Below, one piece after another: positions 1 through 10,639 of a DNA stretch of 64,000 nt. Made by a program: the position numbers and the translations under genes. Every line of letters starts with the position of its first letter. Within the stretch, counting starts at the first letter, position 1. Location of the stretch: contig NZ_VXCA01000040.1 in the NCBI RefSeq assembly GCF_011369485.1, forward strand, positions 36,297 to 100,296, given 5' to 3'. The notes beneath the pieces were generated by a model. That model made no database searches, was not told the DNA's origin, and was given only the letters and a program-made list of their open reading frames with translations. Origin of the DNA: Pseudomonas atagonensis (GTDB lineage Bacteria > Pseudomonadota > Gammaproteobacteria > Pseudomonadales > Pseudomonadaceae).

Positions 1-714
1 CGTCCAGAAAGCTACGCCGTCAACGGACTCAATCTGACCATCAGGGCCGGCGAAACCCTGGCGTTGGTGGGACCCTCCGGTGCTGGCAAGTCAACGGTGT
101 ATGACTTGCTCTTGCGCTTCTACGACCCGCTCGAAGGCCGGGTGCTGATTGATGGCGTGCCACTCACCAGTCTTGATCCGCTGGACTTGCGCCGCTGCTT
201 CGCGATGGTGTCACAGAGCCCTGCGTTGTTCTTCGGCAGCGTGGAAGAGAACATCCGTTATGGCCGCCCGACGGCGACACTGGATCAAGTCAAGGAAGCG
301 GCCAAAATCGCGCACGCCCACGACTTCATCGAAAAAATGCCCAACGGATACCAGACCCATCTGGGCGACGCCGGACTCGGATTGTCCGGCGGCCAGCGCC
401 AGCGGCTGGCCATCGCCCGCGCGTTGCTGGTCGACGCGCCGATCCTGTTGCTGGACGAAGCCACCAGCGCCCTCGACGCCCAAAGCGAACACCTGATTCA
501 GGAAGCGCTGCCCAGCCTGATGCATAACCGCACCACACTCGTCATCGCGCATCGACTGGCGACGGTGAAAAACGCAGACAGAATTGCCGTGATGGATCAG
601 GGCAAGCTGGTCGCGGTGGGAACGCATCAGGAATTGATTGCGAGCAATCCGTTGTATGCGCGATTGGCGGCGTTGCAGTTCAATGAAGGAAAGCAAACGT
701 CTAAACAACTCTGA
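1..714 (+). CDS. ABC exporter, ATP-binding domain (5'-truncated by window edge)
   Basis: C-terminal nucleotide-binding half of an MsbA/LapB-type exporter half-transporter; the frame is open from base 1, so the membrane domain lies outside the window. Visible are Walker A GPSGAGKST, the Q-loop region (VSQSPALFF), the signature LSGGQRQR, Walker B ILLLDEATSALD and the switch His in IAHRL. It would bind and hydrolyse ATP at the inner membrane to drive export of a lipid, drug or peptide; the substrate cannot be told from this domain. It is followed by 350 bases without a supported gene. Domain call is secure, function is generic. Confidence 0.9.
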   Translation, partial: RPESYAVNGLNLTIRAGETLALVGPSGAGKSTVYDLLLRFYDPLEGRVLIDGVPLTSLDPLDLRRCFAMVSQSPALFFGSVEENIRYGRPTATLDQVKEAAKIAHAHDFIEKMPNGYQTHLGDAGLGLSGGQRQRLAIARALLVDAPILLLDEATSALDAQSEHLIQEALPSLMHNRTTLVIAHRLATVKNADRIAVMDQGKLVAVGTHQELIASNPLYARLAALQFNEGKQTSKQL

Positions 715-900
715 TGAGCACGGCCTGCATCGGGCATTATGGCGACCTGTGTGGAATGCCAGGATGAGGACATGAGTCGTTACCAACCGACGTTGATGCT
801 GACCACTCGAATGATTGCTTTAATCGCCGAAGTCATCTTTCAGGACCAACTACCTTAAGCCTGCACTAGCTTCAGGAATGATTGAAATGTCTGATCCTGG

Positions 901-927
901 TAGTCCGAATAGTCCGAATAGTCCGAC
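901..927. repeat. Three tandem copies of a 9-bp unit
   Basis: The unit TAGTCCGAA occurs twice exactly and a third time with a last-base change (TAGTCCGAC), head to tail, in the 350-base stretch between the ABC exporter and sltY. That stretch otherwise holds only the sltY terminator; I see no convincing gene in it. Confidence 0.85.
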
Positions 928-1003
928 TCAAAAATATCGCCTGACCCGGCTTGGCGAGTTGGCAGTTGCGCGGATCAGGCGTAAGTCGTGATTTCACCGT
1001 GAA

Positions 1004-1040
1004 TAAAAAATGCCCGTATCTCGCGATACGGGCATTTTTC
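1004..1040 (-). terminator. Intrinsic terminator of sltY
   Basis: Perfect 11-bp stem ATGCCCGTATC / GATACGGGCAT with loop TCGC (1010-1035), with an A-run on the left and a T-run on the right, so it can work in both directions. It lies just after the sltY stop on the minus strand. Confidence 0.9.
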
Positions 1041-1063
1041 GTTAAGCGGCGTTTGCCGGACAC

Positions 1064-2992
1064 TCACTGATCATCAAAGTACCGCTCATGCCAATCCACC
1101 AGCGGCTGTGGTGAGTTGAGCTTCTGGCCGTAGATCACCGAATAAGACAACACGTTCTGCACGTACTGACGGGTTTCGTCGAACGGGATGCTTTCCACCC
1201 ACACGTCGAAGCTCAGGTGATCGGCGCCGCGCAGCCACTGGCGTACGCGACCGGGGCCGGCGTTGTAGGCGGCGGAGGCGAGGACGCGGTTGCCGTTGAA
1301 CTGGCTGTGAACCTGACTCAGGTAGGCGGCGCCGAGCTGGATGTTCTTGTCCGGATCGAGCACTTGCTGCGGTGAGGCCAGCGGGATGCTGAACTTGCGC
1401 GCGGTTTCCTTGGCGGTGCCGGGCATCAGTTGCATCAGGCCGCTGGCGCCGACGCCGGAGCGAGCGTCGTCCATGAAGGCGCTTTCCTGACGGGTGATCG
1501 CGAATACCCAGCTCGAGTGCAGGCCGCGAACCTTGGCTTCACGCACGAGGGTTTCGCGGTGAGCCATCGGGAAACGGATGTCCAGATCGTCCCAGTACTG
1601 CGCCTGACTGATGGTGCGGATTGCCGGGAAATACCATTTCAGGTCATAAGCGAGTTTGGCCTGAGCGACCATTTCGTCTCGGTTGAAATGACGGCTGACG
1701 TGGTACCACTCGCGGCGCCCGTCGACGATCTGGCCACGGGCGTGGAATTCCAGAGCGCGGCGCACGCCTGGCGTGTTGCGTACCTTGTTGATGGTCGCCT
1801 GGCTGAGCACCAGCGGTTTGTTGATCAGCGAATACGGCGACTGCGACCGGTCTGCAGCGAGGAAACCGTAGAAATCACGCTCACGGGCGAGGTTTTTGTA
1901 CAGGGTTTGCGCTTCCGGGTTCTGCGGTTGTGCCAGTTCCAGGCTGCGCGCCTGCCAGTAGCGCCAGCGGTTGGTGGTCGCCAGATCCTGCGGCAAGCGG
2001 CGCGTCAGCTGATAGGCATCGTCCCAGCGCGCCAGTCGCAGCAGAAGGCGCAGACGCCATTCGGACACGGTGTTGTCACGCAGTTCCGGGTCGTATTTGG
2101 TCATCACATCCAGCGCGCGGCTGTCGAAACGTCTGGCCAGGGTCAGGCCTATTTCCCGGGCGATGGCGACTTTCTCATCGCGGGAGAAATGCATGCTGCT
2201 GGCGTAACCGTCGAGCAGGGCCATGGCCTTGTCCGGATCCTGACGGGCCAGACGGCGCAGACCGAGACTGACCACATCGGACATCGGCTCATCGGCCGGG
2301 GTGAAGCGCGAAGGTTGATTAAGCAGCTCGGGTTTCTGCGCCACATCGACCAGCAAACGACCGCGCGGGGCGAGGGTGGTCAGGCCGTTGGTCAGGCTGT
2401 TGGCGAGCGGATAGTTGCGCGCCTGGGCGGCGAGTTTGGTGCGCTCCCAGCGCTTCTGTTCAGTGAGTTGGCCGTCGGCGGCCCAGATCCCGAACAGGGC
2501 GTCGCACGCCGCTGGTTGTGATTTGCCGGTCAGCCACAGTTTGTCGGCATTGGCATAGCCTTCGGCCTTGTGACCGCTGCTGATCTGATACTGCGCATTC
2601 AGGCAGTCCAGTTCAGTGAAGTTGAGTTTCGGGTCGTAATACTTGACGAAGGTCGCCCAGTCACCGCGGTCGGCCAGCCAGCGCAACCAGCGCAGCTTCA
2701 TCCAGTTGGCCTGAGGCAGGTCGCCGTGTTCGGCGAGGAATTTCTCGATTTCCGCGTTGCTCGCGGACTTCAGGCGCGCGGTCAGCTCGTCGTAGGCCAG
2801 ATAAGGTTCCAGCGGATAATCGGCCAGCGCCTGGCTGTAGCGGAAATACGGGCCGGTATCGCCCTTGGCCAGCGCGCGCTTGGCTTCATCGTAATACTGG
2901 CGCTGGGTGGACAGGTCCACCGCCTGGGCGGATTGAGCGGCAGCGGCGGTAAGTAGCAAACAGGACAAAACACTGAGAAGGCGACTGCGCAT
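1064..2992 (-). CDS. sltY: Soluble lytic murein transglycosylase
   Basis: Periplasmic enzyme that cleaves the MurNAc-GlcNAc bond of peptidoglycan to give 1,6-anhydromuropeptides. The chosen ATG gives 642 residues starting MRSRLLSVLS, a clear signal peptide ending near AQSAQA; an upstream start would add 13 residues before the signal and is less likely. An alpha-superhelical region precedes a C-terminal SLT domain with the catalytic Glu in TRQESAF (about residue 503), then GLMQLMP and AYNAGPGRV. E. coli Slt has almost the same length. It is divergent from uup and followed by a strong terminator. Confidence 0.95.
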   Translation of the reverse strand: MRSRLLSVLSCLLLTAAAAQSAQAVDLSTQRQYYDEAKRALAKGDTGPYFRYSQALADYPLEPYLAYDELTARLKSASNAEIEKFLAEHGDLPQANWMKLRWLRWLADRGDWATFVKYYDPKLNFTELDCLNAQYQISSGHKAEGYANADKLWLTGKSQPAACDALFGIWAADGQLTEQKRWERTKLAAQARNYPLANSLTNGLTTLAPRGRLLVDVAQKPELLNQPSRFTPADEPMSDVVSLGLRRLARQDPDKAMALLDGYASSMHFSRDEKVAIAREIGLTLARRFDSRALDVMTKYDPELRDNTVSEWRLRLLLRLARWDDAYQLTRRLPQDLATTNRWRYWQARSLELAQPQNPEAQTLYKNLARERDFYGFLAADRSQSPYSLINKPLVLSQATINKVRNTPGVRRALEFHARGQIVDGRREWYHVSRHFNRDEMVAQAKLAYDLKWYFPAIRTISQAQYWDDLDIRFPMAHRETLVREAKVRGLHSSWVFAITRQESAFMDDARSGVGASGLMQLMPGTAKETARKFSIPLASPQQVLDPDKNIQLGAAYLSQVHSQFNGNRVLASAAYNAGPGRVRQWLRGADHLSFDVWVESIPFDETRQYVQNVLSYSVIYGQKLNSPQPLVDWHERYFDDQ

Positions 2993-3206
2993 GAGACATC
3001 CGGGCAGAGAAATCATGACAAGTGCCGACACTCATCAGCACTGAATTGTCTGTAGCTTAGCCTTTTGCCAGCAAGCGGCGAAAGCTTTGCGGGCCTTGCA
3101 GCACAAGTTCGCAACAATTGTTGTGCAGAGTGCTTCGACAGAGAAATTGCCGGCCTGTTGAAGCCCTGATTCAGGTAGAATGCGCGCCCGGTTTTTGGAG
3201 AAGCTC

Positions 3207-5129
<1,923 letters not shown>

Positions 5130-5142
5130 TTGCTGCTGATGT

Positions 5143-5182
5143 AAAAAAGCCCGGTGTTCAGTGATGAACACCGGGCTTTTCA
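5143..5182. terminator. Bidirectional terminator after uup
   Basis: 15-bp stem AAAGCCCGGTGTTCA / TGAACACCGGGCTTT with loop GTGA, A-run on the left and T-run on the right. It lies between the convergent genes uup and uspA. Confidence 0.92.
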
Positions 5183-5217
5183 TATGTAACGTGATCTGCG
5201 AGCTGATATAGATCAAA

Positions 5218-5306
5218 TGTGGGAGCGGGCTTGCTCGCGAAGGCGTCAGGTCAGCTTATACAACTGCGACTGACACTGCGCATTCGCGAGCAGGCCCGCT
5301 TTCACA
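5218..5306. repeat. REPIN (inverted REP pair, GCGGGCTTGCTCGCGAA type)
   Basis: TGTGGGAGCGGGCTTGCTCG at the left and its near-inverse ending GCCCGCTTTCACA at the right, separated by a short variable middle. This is the typical layout of Pseudomonas REPINs, which are mobilised in trans by RAYT transposases. No RAYT gene is in the window. Confidence 0.9.
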
Positions 5307-5318
5307 GGATGATGTGTT

Positions 5319-5756
5319 TCAGCGTTTGACCAGGTGCACTGCCAGCACATCACAAGGTGCGCCGTGCAGCACGTCGTTGGCGGTGGAGCCGAGCAGCAAT
5401 GCCAATCCGTGACGGCCGTGACTGCCAACCACGATCAAATCGCACGTTTGTTCCTTGGCAAAATGATGGATTTCCTGGCGTGGCTGGCCGTAGGTCAAGT
5501 GGCAGTTGGCGCCTTCGAGTTCGGAATACTTGAGCTTCAAACGCTCGAGCCGCTCTTTGGCCTGATCGAACTGCTGTTGTTGCAGTTGTGACAGATCCAT
5601 CGGCACGTCGCCGCCAAAGGCCATGGCCATCGGCTCGACAATATGCACCAGCGAAAGCTTGGCGCCATTGCTCACCGACAGCTCTCGGGCGCGGTGGATC
5701 ACTGGATCGCACTCTTCGGTCAAGTCTACGGCGACCAAGATGTGGTGGTAGGGCAT
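5319..5756 (-). CDS. Universal stress protein family
   Basis: UspA-family protein of 145 residues starting MPYHHILVAVDL, with the family's N-terminal beta strand and acidic residue, and the nucleotide-binding loop GSHGRHGLALLLGSTANDV near the C-terminus (G-2x-G-9x-G-S/T pattern). It is probably cytoplasmic and ATP-binding; the exact role is not known. The start was chosen at 5756 because a GAGGAG sequence lies 7 bases before it, while an upstream Met lacks one. Confidence 0.88.
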   Translation of the reverse strand: MPYHHILVAVDLTEECDPVIHRARELSVSNGAKLSLVHIVEPMAMAFGGDVPMDLSQLQQQQFDQAKERLERLKLKYSELEGANCHLTYGQPRQEIHHFAKEQTCDLIVVGSHGRHGLALLLGSTANDVLHGAPCDVLAVHLVKR

Positions 5757-5874
5757 GAGGTGCTCCTCGTGACGGTTCAATATTGTTAAGTATGGCTGGT
5801 TTCAAGCGCATTGGTTCCAAAGAGACGCAATGGGCTCATCGATAAACGGTGCCGCAAAAATTGAGAGTAGAGAT

Positions 5875-6312
5875 ATGACGGTCTGGTTAGTGGTGTCAAT
5901 CCTTCTGGTGGTTTTGAGTCCGCTGGCGTGGTTGCGTCCATCGCGTGCGCAGAGTGGCCGCATCGCCCTGCGCATGGAGGCCCGGCGCATGGGCCTGGCC
6001 ATGCAGCTGGCGCCTCAGGAGTGGCCGCACTGGCTGGCGCAAGAGCCGCCGAACCCGTGCGCGCAGTACCATCGTCCGCGTCGTAGCAAACAACCGGAGT
6101 GCTGGACCTACTGGCAGAAATCGCCGGGGGTGTGGGTCAATCAGTGGCAGGAAGTCTGCGAAGATCGGGCGCTGCTCAATTATTTCGAAAAATTGCCAGG
6201 TAACGTTTTCAAGATCGAGGCGGACAAGCAGATGATCGCCTTGTACTGGGGCGAGAAGGGCGAGGCTGCAGTTCTGCAGGCCATCGACGCCACACTGAAA
6301 GCGCTGGCATGA
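5875..6312 (+). CDS. Conserved hypothetical protein with one N-terminal membrane segment
   Basis: 145 residues starting MTVWLVVSILLVVLSPLAWL, one membrane anchor followed by an Arg-rich stretch (RIALRMEARRMG) and a soluble domain rich in Trp and Pro. The order uspA-this gene-fadBA is the one I know from P. aeruginosa. Another in-frame ATG lies 45 bases upstream, but only the chosen one puts the hydrophobic segment at the N-terminus with a GAGAG-like sequence before it. No function can be assigned. Confidence 0.75.
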   Translation: MTVWLVVSILLVVLSPLAWLRPSRAQSGRIALRMEARRMGLAMQLAPQEWPHWLAQEPPNPCAQYHRPRRSKQPECWTYWQKSPGVWVNQWQEVCEDRALLNYFEKLPGNVFKIEADKQMIALYWGEKGEAAVLQAIDATLKALA

Positions 6313-6362
6313 CGCGCGGACTTTTCGCACTGCAATGGTGTGAAACGTCCGGCAGACGCGCA

Positions 6363-6390
6363 ATAAAAAGCCCGACATGATTCATCGGGC
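6363..6390 (-). terminator. Minus-strand intrinsic terminator without a known gene
   Basis: Stem GCCCGA / TCGGGC (6370-6390) with an A-run on its left, which reads as a U-tract only on the minus strand; to the right there is no T-run, so it does not suit the upstream plus-strand gene. It implies a minus-strand transcript coming from the fadB upstream region (6391-6837). That 525-base gap holds the fadBA promoter, but I see no coding sequence I can defend in it. Confidence 0.6.
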
Positions 6391-6837
6391 GGGTTGGCCA
6401 GGCAGGCCGGTAGGTTTTTCGAGACTGATCCGGGTTCGAGCGGTCAGCATTTTTCCTGTAGTCCAGCCAGCGTAGCCGTTTAAACAGGCTTCGGTGCGAA
6501 TTAGGGCGACTTTTCTAACTATTGATTCTATGAATGGCTTCACATGCAGACGCGTGTTGCGGGTCTTCGTGGTACGGAAATGACCGCAAAGTCGCATTTC
6601 AACCCGTATTTTGGGCGATTGACAATTGTCGGAAATTCCGTGAAGGTGGCGTACCCAAATCAAACGGGCGTATGAATTGAGCGTTTGTCTTACTGACCGC
6701 TCCTACAGAATCCCGACTATCGCGTTGGCGGGTGTGCCGGGTGGATTGGCGTTAGCATCGACGAAAAAGCGTCCTGCCGAGCCATTCGCCTGCGTCCGAC
6801 GTGTACTGTTCAGCTTCCATATCGTGGAGATCAGTTG

Positions 6838-8985
6838 ATGATTTACGAAGGTAAAGCCATCACGGTTAAAGCTCTTGAAAGTGGCATCGTCGAATTGAAA
6901 TTCGACCTCAAGGGTGAGTCCGTCAACAAGTTCAACCGTCTTACCCTGAACGAACTGCGTCAGGCCGTGGACACCATCAAGGCAGATGCTTCGATCAAGG
7001 GCGTGATCGTCAGCAGTGGCAAGGACGTATTCATCGTCGGCGCCGACATCACCGAATTTGTCGACAACTTCAAGCTGCCGGATGCCGAGCTGGTTGCTGG
7101 CAATCTCGAAGCCAACAAGATCTTCAGCGATTTCGAAGACCTCAATGTTCCGACCGTGGCCGCCATCAATGGCATCGCCTTGGGCGGCGGTCTGGAAATG
7201 TGCCTGGCGGCTGACTATCGCGTCATGTCGACCAAGGCCAAGATCGGTCTGCCGGAAGTCAAACTGGGCATCTACCCAGGTTTCGGCGGCACCGTGCGTC
7301 TGCCGCGTCTGATCGGTGTCGACAATGCCATCGAGTGGATTGCCGCCGGCAAGGAAAACCGCCCTGAAGACGCCCTGAAAGTCAGCGCCGTCGATGCCGT
7401 GGTGGCTCCAGAGAAGCTGCAGGAAGCTGCCCTTGAACTGATCAAGCGCGCCATCTCCGGCGAGTTCGATTACAAGGCCAAGCGTCAGCCGAAACTGGAA
7501 AAGCTCAAGCTGAACGCCATCGAACAAATGATGGCTTTCGAAACCGCCAAAGGTTTCGTGGCTGGCCAGGCTGGCCCGAACTACCCGGCCCCGGTTGAAG
7601 CGATCAAGACCATCCAGAAAGCCGCGAATTTCGGTCGCGACAAGGCGCTGGAAGTCGAAGCAGCAGGTTTCGTCAAACTGGCAAAAACCTCTGCAGCGCA
7701 GAGCTTGATCGGTCTGTTCCTGAACGATCAGGAACTGAAGAAAAAGGCCAAGGCCTACGACGAAATCGCCAAGGACGTGAAGCAGGCTGCCGTACTGGGC
7801 GCCGGCATCATGGGTGGCGGTATCGCCTATCAGTCGGCTTCCAAAGGCACGCCGATCCTGATGAAAGACATCAACGAACACGGTATCGAGCAGGGTCTGG
7901 CTGAAGCCGCCAAACTGCTGGTTGGCCGCGTTGATAAAGGTCGCATGACTGCTGCGAAAATGGCTGAAGTGCTCAACGGCATTCGTCCGACCCTGTCCTA
8001 CGGTGACTTCGGTCACGTCGATCTGGTTGTCGAAGCTGTGGTCGAGAACCCGAAGGTCAAGCAAGCCGTACTGGCTGAAGTCGAAGCTCAGGTCAAAGAG
8101 GACACCATCCTCGCGTCCAACACCTCGACCATTTCCATCAGCCTGCTGGCCAAAGCCCTCAAGCGTCCGGAAAACTTCGTCGGCATGCACTTCTTCAACC
8201 CGGTGCACATGATGCCGCTGGTGGAAGTGATCCGTGGCGAGAAGTCCAGCGAGCTGGCGGTTGCCACCACCGTTGCCTACGCCAAGAAAATGGGCAAGAA
8301 CCCGATCGTCGTCAATGACTGCCCGGGCTTCCTCGTCAACCGCGTACTGTTCCCGTACTTCGGCGGCTTCGCCAAACTGGTCAGCGCCGGAGTGGACTTC
8401 GTCCGTATCGACAAGGTCATGGAAAAATTCGGCTGGCCAATGGGCCCGGCCTACCTGATGGACGTGGTCGGCATCGACACCGGCCACCACGGTCGTGACG
8501 TAATGGCTGAAGGTTTCCCGGATCGCATGAAGGATGACCGTCGTTCGGCCATCGACGTGCTGTACGAAGCCAAGCGCCTGGGCCAGAAGAACGGCAAGGG
8601 TTTCTATGCCTACGAGGCCGACAAGAAAGGCAAGCAGAAGAAAGTCGCCGATCCGTCGGTGCTGGAAGTGCTCAAGCCTATCGTTTACGAGCAGCGCGAA
8701 GTCACTGACGAAGACATCATCAACTGGATGATGATCCCGCTGTGCCTGGAAACCGTGCGTTGCCTGGAAGACGGCATCGTTGAAACTGCCGCCGAAGCCG
8801 ACATGGGTCTGGTTTACGGCATTGGTTTCCCTCCATTCCGTGGCGGTGCGCTGCGCTACATCGACTCGATCGGTGTTGCCGAGTTCGTTGCCCTGGCTGA
8901 CCAGTACGCTGATTTGGGCGCGCTGTACCACCCGACCGCGAAGCTGCGCGAAATGGCCAAAAACGGCCAGAGCTTCTTCGGTTAA
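6838..8985 (+). CDS. fadB: Fatty acid oxidation complex, alpha subunit
   Basis: Multifunctional beta-oxidation subunit (enoyl-CoA hydratase, isomerase and L-3-hydroxyacyl-CoA dehydrogenase) that forms an alpha2beta2 complex with FadA. The N-terminal crotonase domain shows GADITEF and the oxyanion-hole region IALGGGLEMCLAADYR. From about residue 317 a Rossmann fold (GAGIMGGGIAY) starts the dehydrogenase, with catalytic His in HFFNPVHMMPL. The length of 715 is normal. ATG at 6838 has GGAG upstream; the overlapping TTG just before it is not needed. It is followed after 29 bases by fadA. PsrA represses fadBA in P. aeruginosa. Confidence 0.97.
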   Translation: MIYEGKAITVKALESGIVELKFDLKGESVNKFNRLTLNELRQAVDTIKADASIKGVIVSSGKDVFIVGADITEFVDNFKLPDAELVAGNLEANKIFSDFEDLNVPTVAAINGIALGGGLEMCLAADYRVMSTKAKIGLPEVKLGIYPGFGGTVRLPRLIGVDNAIEWIAAGKENRPEDALKVSAVDAVVAPEKLQEAALELIKRAISGEFDYKAKRQPKLEKLKLNAIEQMMAFETAKGFVAGQAGPNYPAPVEAIKTIQKAANFGRDKALEVEAAGFVKLAKTSAAQSLIGLFLNDQELKKKAKAYDEIAKDVKQAAVLGAGIMGGGIAYQSASKGTPILMKDINEHGIEQGLAEAAKLLVGRVDKGRMTAAKMAEVLNGIRPTLSYGDFGHVDLVVEAVVENPKVKQAVLAEVEAQVKEDTILASNTSTISISLLAKALKRPENFVGMHFFNPVHMMPLVEVIRGEKSSELAVATTVAYAKKMGKNPIVVNDCPGFLVNRVLFPYFGGFAKLVSAGVDFVRIDKVMEKFGWPMGPAYLMDVVGIDTGHHGRDVMAEGFPDRMKDDRRSAIDVLYEAKRLGQKNGKGFYAYEADKKGKQKKVADPSVLEVLKPIVYEQREVTDEDIINWMMIPLCLETVRCLEDGIVETAAEADMGLVYGIGFPPFRGGALRYIDSIGVAEFVALADQYADLGALYHPTAKLREMAKNGQSFFG

Positions 8986-9014
8986 GCGCCCCCAACTAGA
9001 GTGAGAGTGAACTT

Positions 9015-10190
9015 ATGAGCTTGAATCCTAGAGACGTCGTGATTGTCGACTTCGGTCGTACTCCGATGGGCCGCTCCAAGGGCGGCATGCACCGCAACAC
9101 CCGCGCCGAAGACATGTCGGCGCACTTGATCAGCAAATTGCTGGAACGCAACAGCAAGGTCGATCCTGCTGAAGTGGAAGATGTGATCTGGGGCTGTGTC
9201 AACCAGACCCTGGAGCAGGGCTGGAACATCGCGCGCATGGCGTCGCTGATGACCCAAATCCCGCACACCTCGGCCGGCCAGACCGTCAGCCGTCTGTGTG
9301 GCTCGTCGATGAGCGCACTGCACACGGCTGCGCAAGCGATCATGACCGGCAACGGTGACGTGTTCGTGGTAGGCGGCGTCGAGCATATGGGCCACGTGAG
9401 CATGATGCACGGTGTCGATCCGAACCCGCACATGTCGCTGTACGCGGCGAAAGCCTCAGGCATGATGGGCCTGACCGCTGAAATGCTGGGCAAAATGCAC
9501 GGCATCACTCGCGAACAACAGGACGCTTTCGGCGTGCGTTCCCACCAGTTGGCCCATAAGGCAACCGTGGAAGGCAAGTTCAAAGACGAAATCATCCCGA
9601 TGCAGGGCTACGACGAGAACGGTTTCCTGAAACTGTTCGACTACGACGAAACCATTCGTCCGGAAACCACCCTGGAAAGTCTGGCGGCACTCAAGCCTGC
9701 CTTCAATCCAAAGGGCGGCACCGTGACTGCCGGTACTTCGTCGCAGATCACCGATGGTGCTTCGTGCATGATCGTGATGTCGGCGCAGCGTGCTCAGGAT
9801 CTGGGTATCCAGCCAATGGCAGTGATCCGTTCGATGGCGGTGGCGGGTGTGGATCCGGCAATCATGGGCTATGGTCCAGTTCCGGCCACGCAGAAAGCGC
9901 TGAAGCGTGCGGGCCTGGGGATCAACGATATCGACTTCTTCGAGCTCAACGAAGCTTTCGCTGCGCAGGCTCTGCCCGTGCTGAAAGATCTGAAAGTGCT
10001 CGACAAGATGAACGAGAAGGTTAACCTGCACGGCGGTGCAATCGCCCTGGGTCACCCGTTTGGTTGCTCCGGTGCGCGTATTTCCGGCACTTTGCTGAAC
10101 GTGATGAAGCAGAATAGCGGCACCTTCGGGGTGGCCACTATGTGCATTGGTCTCGGCCAAGGCATCTCCACCGTCTTCGAACGCGTTTAA
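9015..10190 (+). CDS. fadA: 3-ketoacyl-CoA thiolase, beta subunit
   Basis: Last step of beta-oxidation: CoA-dependent cleavage of 3-ketoacyl-CoA to acetyl-CoA and a shortened acyl-CoA. 391 residues with the acyl-accepting Cys in SRLCGSSMSAL, the His in GGAIALGHPFGCSGAR and the second Cys in MCIGLGQG, all thiolase signatures. The family length is about 390. It lies 29 bases after fadB with a GAGTGAGAGTGA ribosome binding region and ends before a strong terminator, so fadBA is a two-gene operon. Confidence 0.97.
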   Translation: MSLNPRDVVIVDFGRTPMGRSKGGMHRNTRAEDMSAHLISKLLERNSKVDPAEVEDVIWGCVNQTLEQGWNIARMASLMTQIPHTSAGQTVSRLCGSSMSALHTAAQAIMTGNGDVFVVGGVEHMGHVSMMHGVDPNPHMSLYAAKASGMMGLTAEMLGKMHGITREQQDAFGVRSHQLAHKATVEGKFKDEIIPMQGYDENGFLKLFDYDETIRPETTLESLAALKPAFNPKGGTVTAGTSSQITDGASCMIVMSAQRAQDLGIQPMAVIRSMAVAGVDPAIMGYGPVPATQKALKRAGLGINDIDFFELNEAFAAQALPVLKDLKVLDKMNEKVNLHGGAIALGHPFGCSGARISGTLLNVMKQNSGTFGVATMCIGLGQGISTVFERV

Positions 10191-10207
10191 GCGTCTCGTC
10201 GATGGAA

Positions 10208-10236
10208 GCCGGGGCCAAGTGCCCCGGTTTTTGTTT
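10208..10236 (+). terminator. fadBA terminator
   Basis: Stem CCGGGGC / GCCCCGG with loop CAAGT, followed by a T-rich run, 18 bases after the fadA stop. Confidence 0.92.
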
Positions 10237-10288
10237 TTGTGGATTTATTTTGTTTTTATTTTGAAAAAATTTGAGTGAGGGCCGAAGC

Positions 10289-10525
10289 GTGCCGATACAA
10301 CCTGGGCTCTACCAACATTACAAAGGTCCGCAGTACCGCGTATTCAGTGTTGCGCGGCATTCCGAGACCGAAGAAGAAGTGGTCTTTTACCAAGCCCTGT
10401 ATGGCGATTACGGCTTTTGGGTACGTCCTCTGAGCATGTTTCTCGAGTCGGTCGAGGTTGACGGCGAGCAAGTGCCACGCTTTGCTTTGGTGCAAGCCGA
10501 ACCGAGCCTTTTTTCCAAGGCATGA
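10289..10525 (+). CDS. DUF1653 family small protein
   Basis: 78-residue protein beginning MPIQPGLYQHYKGPQYRVF, the G-Y-x-H-Y-K-G pattern typical of DUF1653, followed by a conserved VVFYQALYGDYGFWVRP stretch. It is cytoplasmic with no known function. GTG at 10289 was chosen because GAGTGAGGG lies 8 bases upstream and other family members start at this point; a TTG at 10271 would add six unusual residues and overlap that ribosome binding site. Confidence 0.82.
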   Translation: MPIQPGLYQHYKGPQYRVFSVARHSETEEEVVFYQALYGDYGFWVRPLSMFLESVEVDGEQVPRFALVQAEPSLFSKA

Positions 10526-10639
10526 GGCGAGTGCGCAGTAAACCCTGTGCTTGACCTCACCTTGTATCAACTATATATAGCGGTGCCGCGTCAGGCGCCA
10601 ACCGCCTTTCACTTCTAGAATTCAGGAATTTTCTGATCC

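Noticed and set aside
872..1063. 63-codon minus-strand frame after sltY
   Set aside because: It runs through the sltY terminator and the tandem repeat, has no ribosome site and no similarity I recognise.
6382..6663. 93-codon minus-strand frame in the fadB upstream gap
   Set aside because: No ribosome binding site and unconvincing amino-acid make-up; a noncoding transcript explains the minus-strand terminator better.
6661..6687. CAAAC...GTTTG pair upstream of fadB as a PsrA operator
   Set aside because: The half-sites are 17 bases apart, far from the 2 to 4 of the PsrA motif; no proper PsrA site was seen before fadB in this window.
6703..8931. 742-codon minus-strand frame over fadB
   Set aside because: Antisense shadow; fadB motifs are complete on the plus strand.
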